A stretch of 64,000 bases of DNA from Mucilaginibacter pallidiroseus (GTDB lineage Bacteria; Bacteroidota; Bacteroidia; Sphingobacteriales; Sphingobacteriaceae), in the NCBI RefSeq assembly GCF_007846085.1, contig NZ_VOEJ01000002.1:186001-250000 (forward strand). Direction: 5' to 3'. Below the pieces are notes generated by a model, which had not been told where the DNA came from, did not search any database, and saw nothing but the letters and a program-made list of their open reading frames with translations. Made by a program: the position numbers and the translations under genes. Positions 9,051 to 17,868 of the stretch are shown here, piece by piece; positions within the stretch are counted from its first letter, which is position 1; each line of letters starts with the position of its first letter.

Positions 9051-9248
9051 ATGGTTATGTCTAAACAATTTAAGCGCACGGTTTATATGCTGCTTATTGC
9101 CATTATTCTTTACTCCGGAACAATGGCAATACCCGAGCTATACTACTCAAAGTACAGGGATTTAATTCAGGGTGCATCGTTTGGATTATTTGTGGCAGGG
9201 ATATTAAGTGCGGGGATGCTTATCTATAATAAGTATTTTAAAAAATAG
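9051..9248 (+). CDS. Small two-helix membrane protein
   Basis: The 65-residue protein has two hydrophobic helices (about 11-27 and 42-60), a positively charged N-terminus (SKQFKR) and a C-terminal Lys-rich end. An ATG at 9057 would shorten it by two residues. No family was recognised. It lies 12 bp after the YbjQ/zinc-ribbon gene, suggesting co-expression, and its last 11 bases overlap the 3' end of the SDR gene on the other strand. Confidence 0.65.
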   Translation: MVMSKQFKRTVYMLLIAIILYSGTMAIPELYYSKYRDLIQGASFGLFVAGILSAGMLIYNKYFKK

Positions 9249-10014
9249 CCCGGTTTGCACCGCCATCAACCTGTATAGTTGTACCCGTAATGTACGATGC
9301 CTGTGCCGATGCCAGGAAGGCGACTAATGCAGCTAATTCTTCGGGTTCGCCAATGCGCCCCAATGGTATGTTCTTAGCTTTTTCCTTTATTGCTTCTTGC
9401 GGGTCGACACCTTGGGGTAGGGTGTGTTTTATACGGTCGGTAAGGATCATGCCGGGTGCAACGTTATTTACCGTGATGTTGTAAGGGCCAAACTCATCGG
9501 CCATCAGCTTTGCCATACCAACAACGCCCATCCGCATTGCGGTTGATAGCACCGACCCGGCCAGCACAGCCTTTACAGACCCGCTTATAATATTAATGAT
9601 TCGCCCTGCACCAGCTTGTTGCATGTATGGCAATACCTGCCTGCTGGTGCGCGCAACGCTAAGCAGGTTAAGGTCAAAGGCTTTTTGCCATTGCTCGTCG
9701 TCAAAATTCTCGAACTTGTCAAACGGCGGGCCGCCTGCATTGTTAACCAGTATGTCAATCCTGCCGTAAACAGCCGCTGCTTTTTCAATAAAGGCCTGTA
9801 GCTGCGCGGCATCGCTCACGTCAACATCAATTGCCGTAACGTTGTTACCTGTGGCACGGCTTATCTCGAGCGCTGTGTTGCTTAACGCTTCCTGGTTGCG
9901 TGAGCCAATAATTACTTTTACACCTTCGGTAGCAAGGGTTGTTGCAATGGCCCTGCCAAGGCCTTTACTGGCAGCAAATACAATGGCAACTTTACCGCTA
10001 AGTTTTAAATACAT
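9238..10014 (-). CDS. Short-chain dehydrogenase/reductase-family protein with atypical active site
   Basis: A 258-residue Rossmann-fold SDR protein; the start is taken at MYLKLSGKVA (10012-10014) because the upstream extension is Cys-rich and untypical. NAD(P)-binding is supported by AASKGLGRA (14-22), a D-V-D at about 63-65 and NNAGG (91-95). The C-terminal PG-motif (NVAPGMILTDRI) and the ending QVDGGAN are typical of 3-oxoacyl-ACP-reductase-like SDRs. The catalytic YxxxK position aligns to S157-T-A-M-R161, so Tyr and Lys are replaced. A homologous SDR subgroup with this change exists as far as I recall; substrate is unknown. It converges with the small membrane protein and is divergent from dgkA. 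Confidence 0.85.
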   Translation of the reverse strand: MYLKLSGKVAIVFAASKGLGRAIATTLATEGVKVIIGSRNQEALSNTALEISRATGNNVTAIDVDVSDAAQLQAFIEKAAAVYGRIDILVNNAGGPPFDKFENFDDEQWQKAFDLNLLSVARTSRQVLPYMQQAGAGRIINIISGSVKAVLAGSVLSTAMRMGVVGMAKLMADEFGPYNITVNNVAPGMILTDRIKHTLPQGVDPQEAIKEKAKNIPLGRIGEPEELAALVAFLASAQASYITGTTIQVDGGANRAIF

Positions 10015-10084
10015 GCAAGTACAACAATGCAAGTTGGTAGCTTGTTCATGATAAGTTATTTGTTATTAATTAAGTTTGCATTTA

Positions 10085-10441
10085 ATGAATAAACTCGTTC
10101 GAAGTTTTGGCTTTGCTATTAAAGGGTTGCGGTATGCCCTGGCTACCCAGCAAAATTTCAGGATCCATTGCGTTGCAGCAGTTTTAGCAATTGGGCTGGG
10201 CTTGGCTTTACATGTCAGCAATAATGATTGGCAGTGGATAGCCTTATGCATTATGCTGGTTTTGTTAACCGAACTGATAAATACCGGTATTGAAGCCTTG
10301 GTTGATCTGGTTTCGCCGGGATACAACGAACTTGCCGGGCGCGTTAAAGATGTTTGTGCAGCAGCCGTACTGCTCACGGCTATATTTTCGCTGGTGACAG
10401 GACTTGTCATTTTCGTCCCCAAATTTATATCGCTGTTTTAA
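10085..10441 (+). CDS. dgkA: Diacylglycerol/undecaprenol kinase family protein
   Basis: A 118-residue integral membrane kinase of the DagK family, phosphorylating diacylglycerol or, in many non-proteobacteria, undecaprenol for cell-wall lipid recycling. The ATG at 10085 is preferred over an upstream TTG. Three membrane helices and the family signature E-L-I-N-T-G-I-E-A-L-V-D, followed by GRVKDVCAAAVL, are visible. Two bases separate its stop from the recO start, so the two genes are probably one transcript. Substrate preference cannot be read from sequence. Confidence 0.9.
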   Translation: MNKLVRSFGFAIKGLRYALATQQNFRIHCVAAVLAIGLGLALHVSNNDWQWIALCIMLVLLTELINTGIEALVDLVSPGYNELAGRVKDVCAAAVLLTAIFSLVTGLVIFVPKFISLF

Positions 10442-10443
10442 TT

Positions 10444-11169
10444 ATGCTACATAAAACAAGGGGCATAGTTTTTAAAACCACCGATTACAGCGAAAGTAGT
10501 GTAGTGGTACAGATATTTACCGAAAAATTTGGACTGCAATCGTACATGGTTAACGGGGCAAAAAAGCCCAAGGCCAAAATAGGGCGCAATATGTTGCAGC
10601 CCCTGGCATTGGTTGATATGGTTGTTTATCACAAAACATCGGGCAGTATACAGCGCATAGCCGAGCTTAAGAATCTGCCGCTATTGCAAACCATCCCCTA
10701 CGACATTATAAAAAGCTGCCTCGCCATGTTTCTGAATGAGGTACTTTACAAATCAATTAAACAGCAAACGGCAGATGAGCGCACGTTTGATTTTGTGTTT
10801 AACGCTATCGAATTGCTGGATAACACCACCACCGGGTTAGCAAACTTCCACCTGATATTCCTGATACAGCTAACACGCTATTTAGGCTTTTACCCCCACG
10901 GTAATAACGCTCAAACAGCTGATTATTTTGATATGAAAGATGGCGTATTTAGCCGCTATCGCCCCGAAACACTGAATTATCTTTCGCCTCCGCATACCCG
11001 AAATTTTTACAACTTACTGCAAAGCGGCTTCGGGCATATCGCAGATATCCGTTTAAGCAACGACGAGCGACGATACCTTATCAACAAACTGCTGGAGTAC
11101 TACGCCCTGCATATCGAAAGTTTCGGCAACATTAAATCGCATGAAGTTTTGGAAGAGGTCTTGAGCTAA
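10444..11169 (+). CDS. recO: DNA repair protein RecO
   Basis: RecO anneals single strands and, with RecR, loads RecA on SSB-coated DNA in gap repair. The start is the ATG at 10444 (MLHKTRGIVFKTTDYSE), giving 241 residues, the usual length. The N-terminal OB fold is recognisable (GIVFKTTDYSESSVVVQIFT, YMVNGAKKPKAK), followed by the helical C-terminal domain. The zinc-finger cysteines found in many RecO proteins are not visible, which is common outside Firmicutes. It follows dgkA with a 2-bp gap. Confidence 0.92.
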   Translation: MLHKTRGIVFKTTDYSESSVVVQIFTEKFGLQSYMVNGAKKPKAKIGRNMLQPLALVDMVVYHKTSGSIQRIAELKNLPLLQTIPYDIIKSCLAMFLNEVLYKSIKQQTADERTFDFVFNAIELLDNTTTGLANFHLIFLIQLTRYLGFYPHGNNAQTADYFDMKDGVFSRYRPETLNYLSPPHTRNFYNLLQSGFGHIADIRLSNDERRYLINKLLEYYALHIESFGNIKSHEVLEEVLS

Positions 11170-11247
11170 CTTGTTAATTTACTGTAATTTTAATATTAAG
11201 TACGTTAATTAATAGTTATCTTCGCGTGCTTTTTTTGCACTCCTAAT

Positions 11248-12819
11248 ATCTTTAAACGTTACTTACTTATAATTGCCGTCCTGGCTGCACTATTTATATA
11301 TAGTTGTAAAAAGGAAACTATCATAAAAACGCCGCCTGTTGATAAGCCGGAAACGCCTGCCAGCCCGGCCACTATAGCCGCAGTAAAAATTGAAGCCAAA
11401 TACAACAAAGCCTTAACTGAAGATATTGATGCAACTATTGGTACAAATGATACCATAACGGCTGTTTTACCTGCGGCAGATGCCAAAAAGAAACTTGTCA
11501 TAACATACACACCTACAACCACCGGCCGCATTGTTAGGCTTAATGATACCCTACAGATTAACGGTAGTACTGTTATAGATTACTCCAAAGGGGTGAAGTG
11601 CGAAGTAACGGCAAGCAGCGGGGACATTAAGAAATATGTATTAATAGTAAAGGTATTTACCGGCCTGCCGATATTATACATTAACACTACGGCCCCTGTC
11701 ACCTCTAAAGACAATTACGTAAAAGGCAATGTTACCGTTGATGCAAACACGGGTTTAAGTACCGACAAGGCAAGCCTTTCCACACAAATTAAAGGGCGCG
11801 GCAACTCAACCTGGGCACTGTTCCCCAAAAAACCATACAGGCTTAAGCTTGATGCTAAAGCAAGTGTGTTAGGTATGCCGGCTGCAAAAAACTGGGTGTT
11901 GCTGGCAAATTATGATGATAAAACCTTAATGCGAAATTACATTGCGCTTAAACTGGCTCGGCGGTTAGGATCGAGCTATGCTGCCGATTGTAAGTTTGTG
12001 GAGGTTGTTTTAAACGGCGACCATATTGGCAACTACCTGCTTACCGCCCAGGTGGAGGTGCATGAAAATGGTGTTAACATTGCCGAACTTAAGCCGCAAA
12101 ACACATCTGCTGATGATATTACGGGCGGATATTTATTGGAGCTTGATACCCGCCTTGATGAGAAATACTGGTTTAAAACCGCCAAAAATCTTCCCTTCAC
12201 TATTAAATCGCCGGAAGATATTACGCCTGCGCAGTTAAACTATATCCAAACGTATGTGCAAAACGCCGAAAACGCTTTGTTCTCCCCTACCTTTGGCGAC
12301 CCTAATACTGGCTATGCAAAATATTTTGACGTGGATTCCTTTATCAACTGGTACTTTACCGAAGAGGTTGTTCAAAACCAGGATGGCCGCGATTACAGCA
12401 GTATGTTTTATTACAAAGACCGTAATGGCAAAATAGGCATGGGGCCTGTTTGGGATTTTGATTTGAGTGCAGGCAATGTTGATTATTCACCCGCTAAAAA
12501 TCCTACAGGGATATGGTATATAAGGGATGCTACCTGGATGATGCGCCTTGCCCAGGACCCGGGCTTTATTACGAAGGTGCGTAACCGTTGGGCACAGATA
12601 AAGGACCGTGAAGTAAAACAAATATTTACCGATATCGACCAAACAGCCGCTTACCTGAAACTATCTCAACAAAAAAACTTTACAAGATGGCCGATACTTA
12701 CCAAGTATGTTTGGCCAAATGCAGTTGTGCTGGGCAGTTACGACCTTGAGGTTGCTTACATGAAAGACTTTATAACGCAACGGGTTGGCTGGCTTAACAA
12801 TAACATGGCTTCGTTTTAG
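11248..12819 (+). CDS. CotH-kinase-family lipoprotein, start codon not canonical
   Basis: The C-terminal 400 residues match the CotH kinase family: KGRGNSTW, PKKPYRLKL, KNWVLLANYDDKTLMRNY, QVEVHENGV, GGYLLELDTR and GMGPVWDFDLS. Some CotH proteins are atypical protein kinases acting on exported targets; others are cell-surface proteins of unknown role. The frame is open upstream through an Ig-like region back to a clear lipoprotein signal (FKRYLLIIAVLAALFIYSC), yet no ATG, GTG or TTG precedes it in frame. The best placed codon is ATC at 11248; a stop lies at 11206. It could be a rare start, a point mutation or a base error. A GTG at 11593 would omit the signal peptide. Confidence 0.8.
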   Translation: MFKRYLLIIAVLAALFIYSCKKETIIKTPPVDKPETPASPATIAAVKIEAKYNKALTEDIDATIGTNDTITAVLPAADAKKKLVITYTPTTTGRIVRLNDTLQINGSTVIDYSKGVKCEVTASSGDIKKYVLIVKVFTGLPILYINTTAPVTSKDNYVKGNVTVDANTGLSTDKASLSTQIKGRGNSTWALFPKKPYRLKLDAKASVLGMPAAKNWVLLANYDDKTLMRNYIALKLARRLGSSYAADCKFVEVVLNGDHIGNYLLTAQVEVHENGVNIAELKPQNTSADDITGGYLLELDTRLDEKYWFKTAKNLPFTIKSPEDITPAQLNYIQTYVQNAENALFSPTFGDPNTGYAKYFDVDSFINWYFTEEVVQNQDGRDYSSMFYYKDRNGKIGMGPVWDFDLSAGNVDYSPAKNPTGIWYIRDATWMMRLAQDPGFITKVRNRWAQIKDREVKQIFTDIDQTAAYLKLSQQKNFTRWPILTKYVWPNAVVLGSYDLEVAYMKDFITQRVGWLNNNMASF

Positions 12820-12836
12820 TCGGCAAAGCAATGCTG

Positions 12837-13592
12837 TTATAAACCGGCGGTTTGCTTTTGCGGAACAATAACGTCATTGTAAATGCTGGCAGCTATTTTA
12901 GTGCAAAGTATTTCGCGCTGCTGGCGGTCGTACTGTTCGTTGCCGCAGGCAAATTCAAAAATACTGCTCAGGTATGGGTCGTACACTTTTGTGTTTCCAA
13001 TTTGCCATGGCAGTGCATAAGGGGTAGATGCAGGCCCCGCCTCAATAGTGTATGTTTTTTGATCTTTTGTTATGATTGTAAGCAAGTGGCTTGCTTTGCT
13101 ATCGCTACTACTGCCTGCAACATTCTTTACCAGCGCCTTGTTAAACAGGCTGTCAACTTTGAAAAGCTTAAGCATCTGCAACTTATCGTCGGGAGCTATT
13201 TTTACGCTCACGGCATTTAAACCCTTAGCCATGTCGGGCTGTTGTATCCTAAAAAGTGATGCATCAATACCCGAGTCCTTTTTGGCAGATAGTTTCACCA
13301 AACGGTTTACAATAAACGGAGGTATAGCTTTTACCAGCCGACGCGTGTTATCAGTAACTTTGGTACCTTTTGCATCAATAGTTTCAAGCGCTACCTGGTA
13401 ACAGTTCCAGTCGGAATGTTCATTTATAGCCTCGTACTTTTTTACCGTGCCTTGTTTGCCATTGCCCCGTATCTCAAACTCGAAACGGCTTACATCGCCA
13501 AGCTTAATATTTGATTGTGAAAACGCCTTATTAGTTATGACAGTGAACAATAACAAGATTGTCCCGATGGCAAATTTTAATGTGCGTTGCAT
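12837..13592 (-). CDS. Secreted protein of unknown function
   Basis: A 251-residue protein with an N-terminal signal peptide (KFAIGTILLLFTVITNKAFS, predicted cleavage near residue 25). The rest is a mixed alpha/beta chain without a motif I recognise; two Cys residues (about 219 and 233) near the C-terminus could form a disulfide. It converges with the CotH gene (17-bp gap) and stands alone, with the AI-2E permease gene upstream on the same strand separated by 72 bp. Confidence 0.7.
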   Translation of the reverse strand: MQRTLKFAIGTILLLFTVITNKAFSQSNIKLGDVSRFEFEIRGNGKQGTVKKYEAINEHSDWNCYQVALETIDAKGTKVTDNTRRLVKAIPPFIVNRLVKLSAKKDSGIDASLFRIQQPDMAKGLNAVSVKIAPDDKLQMLKLFKVDSLFNKALVKNVAGSSSDSKASHLLTIITKDQKTYTIEAGPASTPYALPWQIGNTKVYDPYLSSIFEFACGNEQYDRQQREILCTKIAASIYNDVIVPQKQTAGL

Positions 13593-13664
13593 ATTCTTTA
13601 GGCGTATATAGGTGATCGTATAAATATTTCCCGCTTATTTATACGCTTTGCAACTGTTAAAAGG

Positions 13665-14759
13665 TTACTTATTTTTTTTGAAAAGCCGTGTAAAAAAATT
13701 ACCCTCTTCGCCTTTCTTTTCTTTGGGTGGGCCAATTAAAAATCCATAGTCTTTAAGCGGCTCACAATGGTCGCAAATTATTTTAAAGATGCCCAGCAAA
13801 GGCACCGCCAGTATCATACCCGGTATGCCCCATACGGCTTCGCCAACAACAATTATAAGAATGGTAAATAGCGGGTTAATATTCAGTTTATCGCCTACAA
13901 TAAGTGGCTCGAGCACGTAGGTTTGGAAAAGCTGGACACAGCCATAGGTTATTATCACACCTACAACCACGTTGGTATTGCCCGTTTGGGCCAGCGCCAT
14001 CAACACAGTTATTGATGTGCCTGTAATATTGCCGGCAAAAGGAACCAGCTCCAGCACGCCGCAAAGTATGGCAAAAAAAATGGCGTTTTTTACACCTGCT
14101 ATGCTAAAACCAATGCCGTACAAAATCCATAACATTACTATCATCATGGCCAGGCCACCCAGGTAGCTTTGAGTTACTTTTCCTGCTTCGCTAAGTACAA
14201 CTTGGGCCTTGCCGGTGTTTTCCCTGTCTACCAGGCGCAATACAAATTTTTTAAAATGCGAGCGGAAGTAAATGAACAGGAAGGTATAAACCAATACTAA
14301 TATGGCATCAACGGCTATACCGGCCAATGAGCTGGCCAGGGTGGTAACCATACCTGCAGCCTTTTCCATCCCGCCGGATTGCTGCTCTTTTATCATCTTT
14401 TGCTGCTCACGGTGCGATATGCCAAAATGCTGCTTCACATAATCTTTCAACCCTGCTACAAGCTCACCTACACGCTCTTCAATCTTTGAAAGATCTTCGG
14501 CCAGCCCGGCTATCTGGTACTGCAGCAGGGCCACAACACCTGCTATTAAAAGCACCAACGCTACTATGCTTAATGCCGAAGCCAGGCCGTTGTTAAGCCC
14601 ACGTCGTTGCAGCCAGCGGCAAACAGGTAATAGCAACATGGCCAGCACTACACCAAATGTAAGCGGCACCAGTACTGCTTTTCCAAAAAACAGGATTACA
14701 AATGTGAGGATAAAAAGGGCAAGTACTTTTAGCGTATTGTTCAGGTAAATTGTATTCAT
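13665..14759 (-). CDS. AI-2E transporter / PerM-family permease
   Basis: A 364-residue polytopic membrane protein of the UPF0118/PerM family. The pattern of two N-terminal helices, a cytoplasmic or periplasmic coiled section (about 75-145), then six helices with the typical GVLELVPFAGNI and PLIVGDKLNINPLFTI blocks is that family's. Members have been linked to AI-2 export, Na+/H+ exchange or unknown lipophilic efflux, so the substrate is open. The C-terminus is Lys-rich. A hairpin terminator lies immediately upstream, so it is probably its own unit. Confidence 0.85.
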   Translation of the reverse strand: MNTIYLNNTLKVLALFILTFVILFFGKAVLVPLTFGVVLAMLLLPVCRWLQRRGLNNGLASALSIVALVLLIAGVVALLQYQIAGLAEDLSKIEERVGELVAGLKDYVKQHFGISHREQQKMIKEQQSGGMEKAAGMVTTLASSLAGIAVDAILVLVYTFLFIYFRSHFKKFVLRLVDRENTGKAQVVLSEAGKVTQSYLGGLAMMIVMLWILYGIGFSIAGVKNAIFFAILCGVLELVPFAGNITGTSITVLMALAQTGNTNVVVGVIITYGCVQLFQTYVLEPLIVGDKLNINPLFTILIIVVGEAVWGIPGMILAVPLLGIFKIICDHCEPLKDYGFLIGPPKEKKGEEGNFFTRLFKKNK

Positions 14760-14773
14760 AAGCGTTGGGTTAA

Positions 14774-14806
14774 ATAAAAAAGCATGGTAAATGTTACCAT
14801 GCTTTT
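14774..14806 (-). terminator. Intrinsic terminator after the 80-residue protein gene
   Basis: A perfect 10-bp stem (AGCATGGTAA at 14781-14790, TTACCATGCT at 14794-14803) with a 3-nt loop is followed, on the minus strand, by a run of U residues. Confidence 0.85.
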
Positions 14807-14824
14807 AGTAGCGATAGCTAAGTG

Positions 14825-15067
14825 CTATCCTAATATGCGTTTCTTGATATATTCAATGGCCGAGTCTGGCAATTCCGAACCGCCGGTTTGTTTGATTGTT
14901 CCGTCTGATAACAATTCCAGATCGGCAAAAATCTTGTCTTCAATTTGTACCGAGATCCTGTTTTGATTTTTCTCTACCAGGCAAGGAACTTCACGACCTG
15001 AATAATGCAGTTGAAATTCATATTTCCCGTCTTTATCTGCTGGCGAGGTGTCTTTTTCGTCAATCAT
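14825..15067 (-). CDS. Small hypothetical protein (80 residues)
   Basis: A hydrophilic 80-residue protein starting MIDEKDTSPADKDG. A central part, EFQLHYSGREVPCLVEKN, followed by ISVQIEDKIFADLELLSDG, looks like a small beta-rich fold; the end is helical. No signal peptide or membrane helix is present. The family is not identified by me. It has its own strong terminator, supporting a real gene. The upstream 256 bp hold a minus-strand terminator of the next gene and AT-rich sequence only. Confidence 0.7.
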   Translation of the reverse strand: MIDEKDTSPADKDGKYEFQLHYSGREVPCLVEKNQNRISVQIEDKIFADLELLSDGTIKQTGGSELPDSAIEYIKKRILG

Positions 15068-15133
15068 TGGTTTAGTTTTTTAGTGATATATATTACCCTT
15101 ATAACCTAAAAAGCATGCCAATGTTTGCTAAAC

Positions 15134-15165
15134 AAAAAAAGAGAAAACGACGGTTTCCTCTTTTT
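15134..15165 (-). terminator. Possible terminator for the upstream glycosyltransferase gene
   Basis: Read on the minus strand, AAAGAGGAAAC pairs with GUUUUCUCUUU through one G-U pair and is followed by U residues. It lies about 160 bp beyond the stop at 15324. The remaining sequence of this spacer is AT-rich with nothing further recognised. Confidence 0.5.
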
Positions 15166-15323
15166 CAGAATTTTTACTGACCTCATTATTTATCATAAAG
15201 AACGAGAGGTTTGTATTAGATAGATAACAATTAAATCAAATATATTATATGTACCGAATTGGCAGACTTTATACGACCTATTTTTTACTAACAATGAGGG
15301 CGTTATGTTGAAAACAACTATTA

Positions 15324-16229
15324 TTAGCGCTTTAGCCAGGTTTGTTTCAGATAGCGCACACCCCTGGCAAGCAAACTGCCCTTGCGATTTTTGAAAAAAC
15401 GTTTAATTGATTGAAAAGCTTCCCGGCTTTCTATTATCTGGCTCGGAAAGTAGGTTACGGGCTTCACTGCCAACTGTACCTGGTAGGTATTTTCGATATT
15501 GGAGTGCGTGCCGCTGCCATCGTGCCCGATGTTATGGATCAAGGATTGGCTTGGATTTAGCGTAAGGCCACCTTTTAAGAAAACAGACGCGTACCACCTT
15601 ATGGCCCATGAATTATTTTTACGCGCCTTAAAATCCTGCATCTGTTTCCAAAAATTCATGCTGCCCTCTGCCGAGAACTCGTGAATCTTTTGGGCATCAA
15701 ATTGCGCCATCAACCTGTCGACATCTGTTTCGAGGTGCTGCCATGCGCGTGCCCATGTTGCCCAACCCCAGCTAAATGCCACCCTCGAAAAAAATGTTTC
15801 GGGCAGGGATTTATCATCCAGATCAAACATATATGCACCAATATGCATCACTTTTTCCTGATCGGCATAATTATCAAGAGCATCGTTAAAAAACTTAAGG
15901 GCATACGGCGACGATACCAGGTCGTCTTCAAAAACAATTACCCGCCCGTACTCACTAATCAGTTTGCTAACTCCACTAATTATTGAGTTGGCAAGTCCAA
16001 GATTGCTTTCGCGTTCAATAATTTCCACCGATTTAAAGCCCGTTACAGTTTTGGCTAGTTCTTTTACCCCGGCTACTGCTTGGTAATCAACAGCGGTTTT
16101 GGCGGCGTCACAAAAAATAAACAAAGGTGACTCCTGCGCCAGTTCGTTCTTTTGCAGATAGGCAATAGTTTCCCGGGCATGATCGGGCCGGTTATACAGG
16201 AAGAGTGCTATGGGTGCCGGAGAATTCAA
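15324..16229 (-). CDS. Glycosyltransferase, GT-A fold (family 2-like)
   Basis: A 301-residue cytoplasmic protein with a GT-A fold: LFLYNRPDHARETI at the N-terminus, the nucleotide-binding part around CDAAKT, SNLGLANSIISG, and VFEDDLVSSPYAL, whose E-D-D would carry the metal-binding DxD role. The following FSWGWATWARAWQ block is typical of sugar transferases acting on envelope glycans. The only usable start is a TTG at 16229, since a stop lies a few codons upstream and no ATG is in frame. Acceptor and donor are unknown. It stands alone between the radical SAM gene and the 80-residue protein gene. Confidence 0.85.
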   Translation of the reverse strand: MNSPAPIALFLYNRPDHARETIAYLQKNELAQESPLFIFCDAAKTAVDYQAVAGVKELAKTVTGFKSVEIIERESNLGLANSIISGVSKLISEYGRVIVFEDDLVSSPYALKFFNDALDNYADQEKVMHIGAYMFDLDDKSLPETFFSRVAFSWGWATWARAWQHLETDVDRLMAQFDAQKIHEFSAEGSMNFWKQMQDFKARKNNSWAIRWYASVFLKGGLTLNPSQSLIHNIGHDGSGTHSNIENTYQVQLAVKPVTYFPSQIIESREAFQSIKRFFKNRKGSLLARGVRYLKQTWLKR

Positions 16230-16277
16230 TACTGATGTGTGATGAAATTAATTGAGCTTTTGATCGGGCAGGCAATA

Positions 16278-17228
16278 TTACAATGCGCTGCCCTGCACTA
16301 CGCCGCGCTGCAATATGCGCTGATCTATAAAATACTGTATCTCGCTTTTTTTGAGGCCCCAGTTTGGTGCAATCAGTAATTCGCGATCGCTAAGGCCAAA
16401 TAAACGCTGTATCACAATGTCCGGCCTCACCAAAGGTAATAGGTCACACAAGAAGTTGGCATACTCATCCAGACTGAAAAGTTTAAACGGCTCCCGTTTA
16501 TACCTTACGCCCATTACGCTACCTTCCACAATGTGCAGGTGGTGGAATTTTACAAATTTTATCTGGTTAAAACGGTTTATTTCCTCGGCATAGGCCAGCA
16601 TCATATCCCTGCTTTCGCCGGGCAGGCCAAATATGGTGTGTACGCAAATATCAAGCTTGCTGTTCTCCACCAATGCAAGGGCTTTAACCAATTCATCGTG
16701 CGTGCAGCCGCGGTTTATCTGGGCAAGGCTATCGTTATAAATGCTCTCCATACCCATTTCAAGGTCAACATCAAAACGGTCGGTATAGCTTTCAAGCAGG
16801 GCAACCTTTTCGGCATCTATACAATCGGGCCTGGTGCCTACGCTAAGGCCAACTATATCTTCGGTGCCATAGCTTAACGCCTCATCATAAAGCATTTTAA
16901 GATAATGTGCCGGGGCGTAGGTGTTGGTGTTGGGCTGAAAGTAAATAATAAACTTATCGGCCTTGTTACCCTTGCGGGCACGCTCCATCCCCTCAATTAC
17001 CTGCTGGCGAACGGTAGGCGCGTTCCGGCTCACACTGGGTGTAAACGAATCTACATTACAATACGTACACCCGCCATAGCCCTTTGAGCCATCGCGGTTG
17101 GGGCATGTAAAGCCACCATCTACAATCACCTTAAAAACCCTGTGGCCTTTATATTTTTGCTTAAGCCAGGGGCCGTAGTTATTGTAACCCTTTTCCCACT
17201 GTACCCCCGCCTGATTAGTTAACATCAT
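16278..17228 (-). CDS. Radical SAM protein of the YhcC type (TIGR01212-like)
   Basis: A 316-residue iron-sulfur enzyme. The start is placed at the double ATG 17223-17228 (MMLTNQAGVQWEKG), because the upstream open part is low-complexity and untypical. The cluster-binding cysteines are in TCPNRDGSKGYGGCTYC (C..., CxxC), followed by the radical SAM barrel with YFQPNTNTYAP, SVGTRPDCI and GMESIYN. The C-terminal part HHLHIVEGS is also characteristic. The biochemical role of YhcC is not settled. The gene is divergent from the DoxX-like gene. Confidence 0.93.
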   Translation of the reverse strand: MMLTNQAGVQWEKGYNNYGPWLKQKYKGHRVFKVIVDGGFTCPNRDGSKGYGGCTYCNVDSFTPSVSRNAPTVRQQVIEGMERARKGNKADKFIIYFQPNTNTYAPAHYLKMLYDEALSYGTEDIVGLSVGTRPDCIDAEKVALLESYTDRFDVDLEMGMESIYNDSLAQINRGCTHDELVKALALVENSKLDICVHTIFGLPGESRDMMLAYAEEINRFNQIKFVKFHHLHIVEGSVMGVRYKREPFKLFSLDEYANFLCDLLPLVRPDIVIQRLFGLSDRELLIAPNWGLKKSEIQYFIDQRILQRGVVQGSAL

Positions 17229-17371
17229 GATAACCGCAAAGATAGGGATTTTTGGGGATGGGCTATTAGTTATTGGGGAGTGGTTATTTGTTATTAGCGT
17301 GATGTGACAAACCTTGCAGATGCCAGCCGAATTGACAAGCTTTGAGCGAAGCAAAATTATATAGCCATAAC

Positions 17372-17764
17372 ATGAAAGCAACTGTACTGGCATCCCGCAT
17401 TATACTTGGCCTTTTATACCTCATATTTGGGCTCGACTACTTTTTTAAATTCATCCCCTATCAACCGCCGCTACATCCTGGCGCCGCAGGAGCTTTTAAG
17501 GCCGGACTAATGGCCGCCGGATACTTTTACCCCATGCAAAAAACCATACAGATACTTGGCGGCCTGGCGCTGTTAAGCAACCGCTTTGCACCACTTGCAG
17601 CCGTGGTATTGTTCCCGATAAGCTTAAACGTTTTCCTGTTTCATACCCTACTGGCACCGGAAGCATGGCAAATGGGCGTTTTGTTACTGTTGCCCAACTT
17701 GCTTTTGGGCTGGGGTTACAGGAAGTATTATGCGGGAGTGTTTACGGTGAAGGCGGTTGTATGA
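17372..17764 (+). CDS. DoxX-like integral membrane protein
   Basis: A 130-residue protein with four hydrophobic helices (about 4-24, 46-66, 72-88, 96-116) in the arrangement of the DoxX/DoxD-like family. The start is the ATG at 17372; an upstream TTG would add ten polar residues. The first helix carries R-I-I-L-G-L-L-Y-L-I-F-G-L-D-Y-F, typical of this group. Function is not known for most members. It is the last native-looking gene before the AT-rich insert at 17.8 kb. Confidence 0.75.
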   Translation: MKATVLASRIILGLLYLIFGLDYFFKFIPYQPPLHPGAAGAFKAGLMAAGYFYPMQKTIQILGGLALLSNRFAPLAAVVLFPISLNVFLFHTLLAPEAWQMGVLLLLPNLLLGWGYRKYYAGVFTVKAVV

Positions 17765-17868
17765 AGATTTTTGTAGTGTACACAAATTTAAGCTGTTACA
17801 CTTTTAGATAGGTTTATATTTTTTGTTCTAAAATTTGTACTTTTAGCTATAACCCTTATCGCAATTTG

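Noticed and set aside
11226..11243. GTG in another frame as CotH start with frameshift at the T-run (11229-11235)
   Set aside because: That frame stops after six codons, and joining it would need a frameshift; the ATC explanation is simpler.
17834..17846. Promoter before the accessory pair (TAAAATTTG-like)
   Set aside because: Spacing between TA and TTTG is one base too long and no -33 box fits; too weak to list.
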